Positions 19,901-26,800 of a DNA stretch of 28,837 bases are shown here, one piece after another (the first letter of the stretch is position 1; each line of letters opens with the position of its first letter). The stretch lies in contig JWZX01003299.1 in the NCBI GenBank assembly GCA_001275005.1, forward strand, positions 1-28,837, written 5' to 3'. Origin of the DNA: Chrysochromulina tobinii. Its lineage: Eukaryota > Haptophyta > Prymnesiales > Chrysochromulinaceae. Under the pieces are notes generated by a model, which had not been told where the DNA came from, did no database searches, and saw nothing but the letters and a program-made list of their open reading frames with translations. Both the position numbers and the translations under genes were made by a program.

Positions 19901-20820
19901 GACAACACGACCGCCTGGCGAGCGCCGCCGATACTCAGTTCACCAAACTCGAAGCTAATGTCAACAAGGCGCACTCGCAAATCGAAACAAAAGTGAACTC
20001 CCTGCAATCAAGTATTGAATCCACCCTCGAAGCCAAGGTCAATTCCCTCCAAGTCAACATCGAGAAACACCTCGGTACCATCCAAGGGACAATAATGAAG
20101 GTCAGCAAGGACCTCGGCTCGCGACTCGACCAACACGATGCTTCCATGGCTGCATTCCACGACCTTAATGCTCATAACGCACAAACTATGCAGCACTGCC
20201 TTCGTAACGTCGCCGACTCAACCACCGAACTCAAGCACGCTGCGACAATCAGAGACGCTGCCGCTGCCATCGGCAAGCATGCTCGAGCCCCTGTGATTCA
20301 CCTTCCTCCCGTATCCGCCGCACCCGCACGTACGACGCTCCTCCATGTGCAAGATACACTAGACGATCCGACCGACGCCATCGCTCACCAATTCGCCATC
20401 GCCTGTGAAACTCACGAAGTCACCTCACTTGACGACCTCCTCGCTTGGGTGGAGACCGACGGCCAACCCGAGCCTTCAGATCTTTTCGCTCTCACCTTCA
20501 ACCGTCGACCGGCCTCCACCGCCCCACAGGGCACTTACAAACTTTCGAAATGGCCCGCCTTAAAATTTGACGACCTTACAGACGCAGCAAAGACGCTCTA
20601 CCTGAAGCGTGACAACGTTACCTCTGCCGAGTCTTACCTATCCGCCACCAACCGCTTATGTACCAACTGCGCACCGGAAAGTCGTCTAATGCCTCACCTC
20701 GAAAGTCGCTGCCCCACGATATACCGACACACTAACCAAGGCCGGAAAGACCGTGATGCCGTTCGACTCGCGCGCGACACGGAACGTTTGAATGAACTCC
20801 AATCCACCACTGCCACCTAG
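10765..20820 (+). CDS. Retroelement ORF B: 3351-codon Gag-like polyprotein with two ubiquitin-like domains and an F-box-like motif
   Basis: This frame is open for 10 kb, and its first ATG is at 10966 (codon 68). In order (residue 1 = codon at 10765): an Arg-rich linker; ubiquitin-like domain 1 (282-357); about 400 unrecognised residues; ubiquitin-like domain 2 (762-837); a region at about 1270-1445 like a degenerate DEDD 3'-5' exonuclease; a Cys/His cluster (about 1481-1530); an F-box-like motif (about 1587-1636); an acidic Asp/Glu run and Pro/Ser/Thr-rich linker (about 2035-2260); a helical stretch with an imperfect 27-residue repeat (about 2270-2425); about 600 unrecognised residues; coiled coil (about 3055-3170); and a C-terminal zinc knuckle, Cys3299-x2-Cys3302-x8-His3311-x4-Cys3316. 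The knuckle, just before a UAG, marks the end of Gag. The length is several times that of ordinary Gag. Whether the N-terminal start is a frameshift from ORF A or an internal ATG is open. Confidence 0.85.
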   Translation: MRQLHAGEAKERSTRPPKLSHEAVISLKTAPQAAASLPYFPEWFHLGQDATAAHHWRDEEITRGRLAMSRVFELAVPANLHGVSDRVRHQRCGRIATARISALAASRPTCPGSYARGPEPTALGVATTRAKEKEQRACKARKDYFPPNDLSRHHISFSRRSEGVAPRGCRHTLVVIPRGTRRRESYEQTYEVRWRTCGASGGPWGESSDDPLSARRARYQSQRPREPTSPPCEAPFRSRRHTRRESRRAAGERPRHQRRSCCWPRPSAKVATRTLPSTPAGLQIFVRTLMGGTITIEVEPTDSIWDVKTKVQDKDGVPSSQQRMIFAGKQLEDGCLAADCHLTKGDTVHMLGSLRGGTAPDASATVGDGVQELEEDPLFEGDALLIDGTTVFPWEEDPFFLSDASVLQLEGEYHPNGETIPAAIGELTLVPPQQYPQAIAVSVPQGFRADWREQLFAWDWTKALLDEAIAMKLAGIEARHAPLGPAAYGDSNTIGPYYPRSKPPAQDTPMYVPHVRIPELPMHARDPDWAPRVDLRRQLLEAYRRGYHPGPANVSNRPHLSLPNMSPGSQRGQHYRVGVTDSDGETVSINLAGGYVAKIASYVRIQISQIEPYLTNRQEHPPSTHNLPNLQLAIRGTLTEAYESICEGISAYGPHATTIPVKEEVIILVLARQLEDDFRWAFNYALERPYYNLPVASVRLTARGLCATSFALGVAFSFTTLTAINTHQLANATIPTELDHCFAACLLIESPTTMLPPTSESLQLFVRTLTGRTITIEVEPSDTVEIIKTKIQIKEGTPIGQQRLIRAGVQLEDARLAADYHIAKGDTLHVLGRLSGGTRPSARLVHASQVSDHDVPPDFGLNAVCESLGLAITGTHSVATREARTAPNPSDDRFVEHMYSLRCSTLGPRSGAEWDLLNGTRCIIPLLPLYDCQGIKEQSSHERRVAELTAILHSNGMPALPSANRVSGGKWNQEPEPRNPAHSVEVAIRFGLSTKTDWNWREHTHSFPRVETLRPNDDIFKLTEALGYATGDAYEHPLATWTDAPGSHDVQLCEACRALTRSLVTSTALEKALLIPTLCMDFTHAHVPHERFLRGQYTFSHAFRRVLLITTNSPTTWLDRLEGLADAFNISFSFDPPLPSPSASTLTTVSFGCKCALYAIDSDAVRPTTLRAIQDYQGAADSWTMLPTGGWRIQGFGPTYRARLEHASFRLFCMVLNALSHSESPLGKLMRRSEYWQEEAKGWWSFEPYVPAFGMRNPFTPMGIRYTSDEAQIDFWLADAISQTLVISSVQGPTVDPWGGMRSGRHIFVFQAHRSMLVIQDQRAVRDSRLLRFVLTSPAVAKIVCGPEHASRLQIILSLPAGGDWMSEFYDISDFVPYIASPSSRQGSLRALHDLIGYREVLGGKFTGGSWWRPMIDERNRDPQYEASVISDTLWCLGIREPAHYLRCFDRDVSTPTAATYPVIELHTYQLVYRGGDGSPHHSACSCCKKTPTSYHCTASGSITNLAVPKPPPWPTCFCAGHYTRCRCYVRAVAWAGLSPNAAPWVPEEQATQAYLNLVDAINSRREAPLPFAAATSSKQAVRDLQLFSSLPKDVLTIILRHVAAASILGTTHFVQSSKAVRKAARSVCYELYLARCVCDFFMIPKPQQHSTPDRQGERSLVRHVIFTLLPDIELPILHPTTLLAPPDGRYDWASKNSLAVDLSKTTARTVTPGGLPYVTTVIDYAWIRIHAADWLPHINISHRREANLPGELIGTILVAARLLPYAGHRAVSALVCRINEPRTTHGSANLVHVGQDITHARHLRMLAPTGANRRCRDGWTSIFLHRVGSLRLVPAREYAGFDTFHALTVAIRHDFDGLMPNPATVLQQTESTTAARSKVTMMVTSLSTPGRSTPLHPSVRLLDSSHYTTGMHISAAVSYSKLLVRVWPRFLLAQVVETANNEQILPDIDEYLAFECDTKVSDLYFRVHHLYFAYLGSPLLPKPMELYLTHHAPDGTADDIFNTDTRIQDLPYYTHGMNCSVTIGEPGFTGSQQETPSDDDDEEEQAPTPYVSSASQGEGQGEGMPTLPTLQASQYEQRTPPTQFNTKSVTNYLTHPDDTVRGDSNSTESYYSRPKPRHGTALSHLEYPHPGSHATISLRIRGGSPKHKGTGTRASTLGTFLSPGTPEATVEPHDASIEPTPGSVTVDPTTLPPLTEIGASSSTVAPPVAASEAPPSPLLRASPSIPPAFDPFLGASSPIAPPDPGLEAAPMAAPDSVSATLLDELRESSVAHHLTLSTLTFDLSAHIDHSREVTFTLRDSLDRIALDLKASDTDRRAQREEADRTARANSDAIASLALDLRSSNRANDSFRDEMRLFIEAIKPRSLDGLSQPALLSAETDPTAGGTEHGASRLTHAIKPRFADAETDPTAGGTEPGASRFTPAPFGRGRPLRDTTRQPSRLTLPCHPASASSSSGSPEPPSYRTAGKSNMTPTRTTPQGKRLTTYGRKLDVASTPDSKKYAIVAVVNINGITNVCATEQFRTWTLTRPQSTNITIETAIWSLLHVGVIDARNIFAEFDPVFCDFQFRIGYGDTTDDTLDGILRLTFPDSRDTDPQTSVNAIAQTLREMDFYDVITTYVQSNAAVKATHIANLAPIEMPIRAIERNELRRTLAAALMCHPYSEDVQAPHNHRLGDTSSDQERSPPEHRRTLWNRLPQMDVAAALPHWTADLSIQAFQQLLITTIHTDTASLVADLLREQDPLQTILAAILRRHHDSAEFTMLVTADIAEHLKEELVFFKTHHANVVSDAQINYTDAQHHRSFLSVLCVCLAAIRSAFLGTSRDGALHSEARQLLTQIAIMPSNSDVEYLLEANAYWLRYSKLWGPVLLLSLCDGGQIQTLLPSVTSRLSPPMQERILLFFGEIAHRLRVTNDAGNLPAAFASQLSSILTKPLVLHSTIPALHTYAEFSGQSAVLKAMHNTDMSLGSHTHRIAHPADLAFVGKTGALADYWPAMMRLLLGHHNRVLVAPAAQIALVAWDDIQSKEPDDVLLVADGPRFRPGPKTIIRQHDRLASAADTQFTKLEANVNKAHSQIETKVNSLQSSIESTLEAKVNSLQVNIEKHLGTIQGTIMKVSKDLGSRLDQHDASMAAFHDLNAHNAQTMQHCLRNVADSTTELKHAATIRDAAAAIGKHARAPVIHLPPVSAAPARTTLLHVQDTLDDPTDAIAHQFAIACETHEVTSLDDLLAWVETDGQPEPSDLFALTFNRRPASTAPQGTYKLSKWPALKFDDLTDAAKTLYLKRDNVTSAESYLSATNRLCTNCAPESRLMPHLESRCPTIYRHTNQGRKDRDAVRLARDTERLNELQSTTAT
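11608..11835 (+). other. Ubiquitin-like domain 1 (within ORF B)
   Basis: The domain is exactly 76 residues, like ubiquitin, from LQIFVRTL to SLRGG, followed by Thr. Position by position it keeps Lys27, Lys29, Lys33, Lys48, Lys63, Leu8, Ile44 and the Leu73-Arg74-Gly75-Gly76 end. It has lost Lys6 (Arg), Lys11 (Gly) and Met1 (Leu). Loss of Met1 means it is made only inside a longer protein. The Gly-Gly end keeps the signature that deubiquitinases recognise. Confidence 0.95.
13048..13275 (+). other. Ubiquitin-like domain 2 (within ORF B)
   Basis: A second domain of exactly 76 residues runs from [10 protein letters not shown] to RLSGG, again followed by Thr. It keeps Lys27, Lys29, Lys33, Lys63 and Ile44. 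Lys48 is Val, Lys6 and Lys11 are Arg, and Arg74 is Ser. It is closer to ubiquitin than domain 1 at some sites (TLTG, EPSDT) and further at others, so the two copies have evolved apart for some time. Confidence 0.95.
14570..15100 (+). other. Possible degenerate DEDD-type 3'-5' exonuclease fold (within ORF B)
   Basis: Residues about 1270-1445 follow the order of secondary-structure motifs in WRN/RNase D exonucleases: a SMLVIQDQ strand, [38 protein letters not shown], a SWWRP motif and [12 protein letters not shown] near the end. The acidic metal-binding residues expected in the first two motifs are missing ([15 protein letters not shown]) and the last Tyr-x3-Asp is not in register. If homologous, it is probably inactive. 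This rests on eye alignment only. Confidence 0.35.
15205..15357 (+). other. Cys/His-rich, probably zinc-binding cluster (within ORF B)
   Basis: Residues about 1481-1531 hold a dense set of Cys and His: CSCCKK, YHC, then [12 protein letters not shown]. Spacing CxCC and CxC...CxC would suit one or two zinc ions. It lies between the exonuclease-like segment and the F-box-like motif. I do not recognise the family. Confidence 0.5.
15523..15672 (+). other. F-box-like motif (within ORF B)
   Basis: Residues about 1587-1636 read [17 protein letters not shown], then a hydrophobic helix and [12 protein letters not shown], matching the F-box pattern of LP-x-D/E-hydrophobic-hydrophobic-x-x-I-L and a later S/C-K-x-hydrophobic-R. 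F-boxes bind Skp1 and place substrates on SCF ubiquitin ligases. It is the third ubiquitin-system module in this element. Motif-level evidence only. Confidence 0.55.
17896..18031 (+). repeat. 81-bp direct repeat in ORF B
   Basis: A unit encoding [11 protein letters not shown]-[HP]-GASR begins at 17896 and recurs at 17977 (period 81 bp, 27 residues). The second copy runs to about 18031. IKPR motifs appear upstream of both. The copies differ by several silent and a few coding changes. The segment lies in a linker between helical regions. Confidence 0.8.
20659..20712 (+). other. Gag-type zinc knuckle at the ORF B C-terminus
   Basis: The pattern Cys-x2-Cys-x8-His-x4-Cys (residues 3299-3316) resembles the retroviral CCHC knuckle, which binds RNA, but with eight rather than four residues before the His. 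It is followed by a basic tail and, about 35 codons later, the UAG. Its place at the end of ORF B supports calling ORF B Gag. Confidence 0.6.
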
Positions 20821-20855
20821 GAAACCTCGGCGCCGTCCATCCAAACCACGGTGCC
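20818..20855 (+). promoter_or_regulatory. UAG readthrough site with downstream hairpin
   Basis: ORF B ends with TAG at 20818-20820 and ORF C continues in the same frame. After an 8-base spacer, GGCGCCGT (20829-20836) pairs with ACGGTGCC (20848-20855) through eight pairs including one G-U, with an 11-base loop. In murine leukaemia virus, Gag-Pol is made by UAG readthrough driven by an RNA structure 8 bases downstream, so the geometry is similar. Host-type genes at 6616-7428 and 7826-8290 end in TAG, which argues against UAG being a sense codon here. Confidence 0.7.
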
Positions 20856-23800
20856 ACCCTACCCTACCACCCACCCACCACTTCCACAGCCCCCCCTTCC
20901 GGCAGATGAGGGGGTGCCCCAAACCGACGCCCTCCCGACTAGCCCTGAGGAGGTCAGCAACCCCCCACCTGCCCCATTAGAGACGCCAACCCGAAATGAG
21001 GGGGTAATAAACCCCACTGAGGCGCATCTCGCCACTTCCTGCTTAGAGGGGGTGACGACTAACCTGGACTTCAATAAGCAGGACAGCGTCGACAGATCAC
21101 CAACCAACGTACCAATACGTACCGTCGTCGACCTATTCTCAGGCTGCGGAGGACTAGCCCTCGCAGCGAGATCGCTCGGATTTCACCACCTAGCCCTCAT
21201 CGAATCCAACGAAAGATGCGTAGCCACGCTCAAGCTTAACGGATTCAGTAACATCATCCACAATCAGCTCGAACACGTCGACCTATCCAACTCCAACGAT
21301 GCTGACCTACTCACTGCAGGACCGCCATGCCAACCCTGGTCCATCGGCGGTAAAAGCCTAGGTGAAGAAGACTCCCGAAACCTATGGGCAACCACCGTAA
21401 GAGCTATCAACGACGTCCAACCGAAGGCTTTCCTGATAGAAATGGTGGACGGCTTCCTCCGACCCAAGTTCGATACCACCCGATGGCAACTTATCGCTGA
21501 TCTCCAGGCCCTAGGCTACTGCGTGCAGATCTCGAGAGTGAATGCCCAGGATTATGGCGTGCCACAATACAGACGACGATGCCTAATCATGGGTCGACGG
21601 TCGTTACTGCCAATCATAGCACCTCCAGGACAGCCTCCTACCACATTACGCGACGCACTCCGAACCCTTGGGGAACCTAACGGCATGAATCGGCACGATC
21701 AGATCGGACAAGCCTCCAGCTACGAGGGCCATGAACCCAGCCACCTCGATGCCCAAGCCAAGACCATCAGGGCAGGCGTGCATGGGCCAGGTGGGGGAAA
21801 CAACACCGTAGATACCGGAAGCGGACCTCGCTACTTCACCATACGGGAAATGGCCAGAATTCAGACTTTCCCCGACGACTACCAATTCGACTCGATCTGG
21901 TCTCATGCCATCAAGGAGATAGGCAACGCATGCCCACCTGCACTTGCTAAATTGTGGCTAGAGTCGCTAGTGGGAGAACCAACCATTGCACCCTCGATCG
22001 CACCCAGCGACGCGCCACAGGCAGACGGAGCCTATGATGTGCCCGCCGAAGGCATCGAATCCCTGCGACGCGAGCTCTCCAGACGCACGAAGCTCACTCA
22101 CATCCTAGAAGCCCATGCCTCAATCCTGCAAGGTCAACTCGACGAGTCCACAGAGGAGATGATCAAGCAAAAGGGGAGTATCGACGCGTATTTACTATCG
22201 TTAAGCGAGCGTGTCGCCGATCTCGAAGGCCATCTCATACCCGACGATCATGACGTCAAGGCCGCACTCGAGCACGCTGACTTATCCTCGCTTGAGCCCG
22301 AGTCCCGACTACGCGTGGGAAAAGCAGTGGACCGCACCTTAGAACTGTCACTACTGCTTCGTACCCTTCGTCAGGAGCGCGCCCTGGCGGAAGCCATTGC
22401 AGAGGGACGGACCACCACCGACACCATGGCCCACCTGCCAGCTTATGAGAGCACTAGATTAACTGAGGCCAGACGTGCTGCCTATCAGCACAGCGTCGAC
22501 TCGTCATTGGACGCTACTACCAATGGTAGCCCCCAGTTGCCCCAGAAGGTCCTCAACCGAGCTGTATTCTTCGAATGCCCGGCCAGACTACTCCAAGAAC
22601 AGGAAGACGAAGCATGCCCCTTGTTCCACGTGCAAGCCATCCCAGACTCAAGAGAAGAAGAGGATGAGGCCTCGATGTACTACTCGGTCCGGGCAGACCT
22701 ACTCATCGATGATGGTACCGGTAAGAAGATTCCCATGAGTAGTGTGGTCGACTCAGGAGCTGCATGGACGGCTCTTAAGCACGCCTTCCTAGCTCGTGTC
22801 GCCCCCGAGCTCCTCAAATTGATACTACCCAGCCAGAAACGATTCAAGGATGCTCAAGGGAACCTCATGGCCATCGCTGGAAGGATTCCGCTAACTATCT
22901 GGATGGGGGGTCTCAAGCTCACGACGTATGCCTACGTATTCCACCAACTCAGCGTAGATTGCCTCCTGGGCGTAAACACCTTGTCCAAGAATCACATGAT
23001 CATCGACTGCAACGCTGGACGACTCTACGCAGCCGCCGCCCCCCACGAGGGCGTACCTATCAGAACAGGCCTGTGTAATACCTGCAACACCTGCCCCCAA
23101 GAATCACGGGTAATTGCGCTATGCGTGGAGTGCTCGCCCGACGACGCGTCCATCCGCCAAACCTCTGTGGCGTACGATGCAGATCATAGCACTTTGCTAG
23201 TAACTTCCCCGAGTGGAAGTGTCGAACTACCTGTGACGCGCTCTAGCTATGCCCCGGCGAAACTCAGACTGGATAGCTCCATCGTCGTGGAACCCGGGAA
23301 GCGTGCAGTGCTCGATCCAAGAATTGTCGGACTCGACCCTGATCGACTGGAGCCCACCCTATTCAGAACCAGCACAGTGATAACCCAACTCGGACTCCTG
23401 TCGTTGGACGAGACCATCCATAACCCTACAAGCCTCAAGGTCCCCTTTACCGTCTATAACCCTACCGATCAACCGATCACTTGCCCGAACCATCTTATCC
23501 TAGCCACCGAGTCACGAGCCAGCGTGGAAGACGAGTACATCACGATCGCAGCTATCCTAGACGAGCCGACGGATGGCCTCAGAGGGGTAGATGACGGAGG
23601 GGTCGAGGACCTACGGGGACTAGGATTCAACTTGGATCATGCCATCGATCCCGACCTTCCCAGGTTCCCTGATGGAAAATATCAACCTCTCCATGAAGAT
23701 AAGAAACGAGAGATCTACGTAGTCGCCCTACGCTACCATTACGTGTGGGCGCGAGATGCCAAGGTACCGCAAATCTCGTACCTGGTAGTCATAGACATAC

Positions 23801-26800
23801 CTACGGGGACCTCGCTACCCCAGTCGCAGTCGGCTTATCAAATCCCCGCTAAGCTCCGAGATTCTGCAATGGCGGAAATCGACAAGCTCCTCAAGGCGGG
23901 ACTTATAGAGCCAAGCATGAGCGACTGGGCTTCCCCAGCACTGATTCGAGTAAAGAAGGACTCGACGCCCGAGGATGTCAAGATCAAATTTGCCATCGAC
24001 TACCGTAGGGTTAATGCAGTCACCGTTCCCGATGCCGGTGGCCTCGGGACTCAATCCGACATCTTGTACGGTCTTGGCGGCCGCTTTAAGTTCTTGGGAC
24101 TCTGCGATGCCGCTGGAGGATTCTATCAATTCCTACTATCAACCAGTTGTCGGCATAAGTCGGCTTTCATACTCCCCAGTGCCATGGGGGGTACTTTATT
24201 CCAATGGAGGGTAGCCCCATATGGGCTTACGAGAAACCCAGCCGGCTACTCGAGAGGGATGCAGTTCGCCCTCAAGGGGCTGCACCGTCGTAAGGACCTC
24301 GATGGTGGACGAGGTGAGGGTGGAGCCACCTCCTGGATCGACGACATTTGCATGCGGGCTACCACATTCGGAGCCTTTGTTGACCTCTTCGAAAGAGTAC
24401 TGTCCCGGCTCGCAGTGGCTGGCATATCTCTCAAGGGCGCTAAGTGTGCCCTACTACTGCCTGAAGCCGATGTCCTCGGATTTGTCGCCACGCCTCATGG
24501 ACTGCAGCTCCAGAAGCCGAAAATCGAGGAAATCATGAGTAAAGGGATCCCCTCTAATCCCAAGGAGGCTGGAACATTCCTCGGCGCGATTGCTTTCCTA
24601 CGTCGAATGATCCCCAGAGTATCTCTTCTCGCCGCGCCAATGATAGATGCCTGCAAGAGGCATAAGGCCCGATCCAGTAGTCGGAACAGAGCGCAAAGCG
24701 GCAAGTTCTCCCCCGAATCGTTCAATGGAGACGAGCAAGACGATGTTAATCAGTCATGGCAGGCGATGGTTGATCACCTGGATGGTGCAGCTATCCTCGC
24801 GCCCCCCGAATTCGATGATCCCAATGCTGAGTTTGTGCTGTGTACCGACGCATCAGACTACGCAGTTGGTGGCGTCCTCATGCAGTGGCAGCATAAGGAA
24901 TTCCCAGGACCTCCCCCTCCCCCATTGGGCAAGGAAGAACCGATTAAACCCGCTAGTAAGGACCCACTGGATATCCACTGGAGACGGCAACTGGGATGGG
25001 AACTACGGATCATAGGATTCTACTGGAAGACGCTTATTGAGGCGCAGAAGAATTACGCCGCGTTTGATAAGGAGGCGGGTGCGATCCTACTCTGCGTCAG
25101 ACACTGGGCCGAAATTATTACGTACCACCCGACTACCGTGTACACCGACTCGGCAGTGGCGACCTCCATGCTCACAAAGCACATCGCCCCACCGAGACTG
25201 CAACGCTGGGGAATGGAATTGGGTACTTTCCTCCCACATCTCAAGATCGCCTACCGTAAAGGAGCCGACAATGGGCTGGCCGACTTGCTTAGCCGGTTCA
25301 CCGCCTTTCGTAAGTACGTCAAGGTACGAGACGATACCGCAGAGTTACCTGATGATCTCTTCGAGTACATTGGAGATGCTCCCCTATTCGTAAGGTCACC
25401 AACCGTCACGGGCAAGCGGTACCTGTCTGAGGCAACGTATCGCCTGTATGAGCCCAGACTTCGAGCGGATGACCCTGATGGTTTCTGGTCCGCCGCCGGA
25501 GCACCCGAGATCCCCGGTCGGGGTATGCGAGACCGAGTAGCAGGAGTCACGAAGGATAACGATATGCTGAGCCTCGAGACCCACGCTCAGATCGCATGTG
25601 CCCTCTGCCGAAACCCGGATAAGTTAAGCCAGATGACGATGCAGGTGGGTAAGCAGATAGACGAGGCTCACCATACCTCCTGCCCGCGCCTGCGACAGTG
25701 GCTTCGATATGTGCACGCCTTCCACAAGGATGCCGGGAGGCCGCCTTCAGTAATAGTTATCGCTGACGGAGAAGAGTTCACCGCCCAGGATACTGGGGAC
25801 CTTCTTGCGATCTCCACGCGAGCTGCCACCGAAGTGGGCTGCGTGGTATACCCCGAGAGCCTTTGCGACATGGCAGACATCATGATATCTATCGGATCTC
25901 GATCGCCGCGTACTTTCGGCAGAGCCGAGGAAGTCTTGCGACTACGGCCGGCGCTGACTTTAGGTGAATTGCACTTCGAATCAACCGGACAAATCATGGT
26001 CGACACCGCCATCGGTGCCGTGGTCCTGGAGAGCGAGTTCGCCATCGAACCCTCTTTCGCTCGCCCCCTGCGTGGCGTTCATGCGCCTCCAATCGAACTA
26101 CAATCGGCCATCGCCCAAGCTGTAGCTCGACTACTCAGAAATTGCGGCATACCTACGCTCCCCGATTGTAACCTCTCCACTGGATCAGCAGTCTTGGCCA
26201 AATGGGTCAATGAGGGCATCACGTCACCCCCCACAACTATGTTGGTCTTGACTGACCACATACCCGAAGGGGTAGCAACCGCTCCCAGCGACAGCTTCGC
26301 CTGGCAGGACAGACCTGATAGGGAGACACTGGATCGCCGACACCCAACCGAGGACCCCTCCCTCTCTGATCAGTTGTCCGACTCCGACTGCAAGATCATC
26401 ATCAACGTCTTGCAAGGAGCAGCGAAAATCCCCAACCATGAGCGGATTAGAGCAGCGGACAAGTACGAGTTGCGTCCGGACGCACTGTACCGACGTACCT
26501 TCCGGGATGGAGAGCCTTCACGGGCTATCGTCGTGCCCAGACGTGTCAGATCGGCTATACTCTCACGACATCACTTCTCATTAGCCGATGGCGGAGGTCA
26601 TACTGGAGGCGAAACGATGTATAGACAACTACGGCACCACTACTGGTGGGCGGGAATGGAAAGGGAGTGCCACTCTTTCGCTGCAGCCTGCGAAAAGTGT
26701 GGTGGCACCAGGTCCCAGGCCACTATGGTGATACCGGTTGGCTCTGCCCCAACACCGAACCGACCGTTCGAGGTCATCCACCTGGACCACAAGGGGGAGC

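Noticed and set aside
20818-20820. UAG as a reassigned sense codon
   Set aside because: Two host-type genes in the window appear to end in TAG, and the large ORFs contain no other in-frame TAG.
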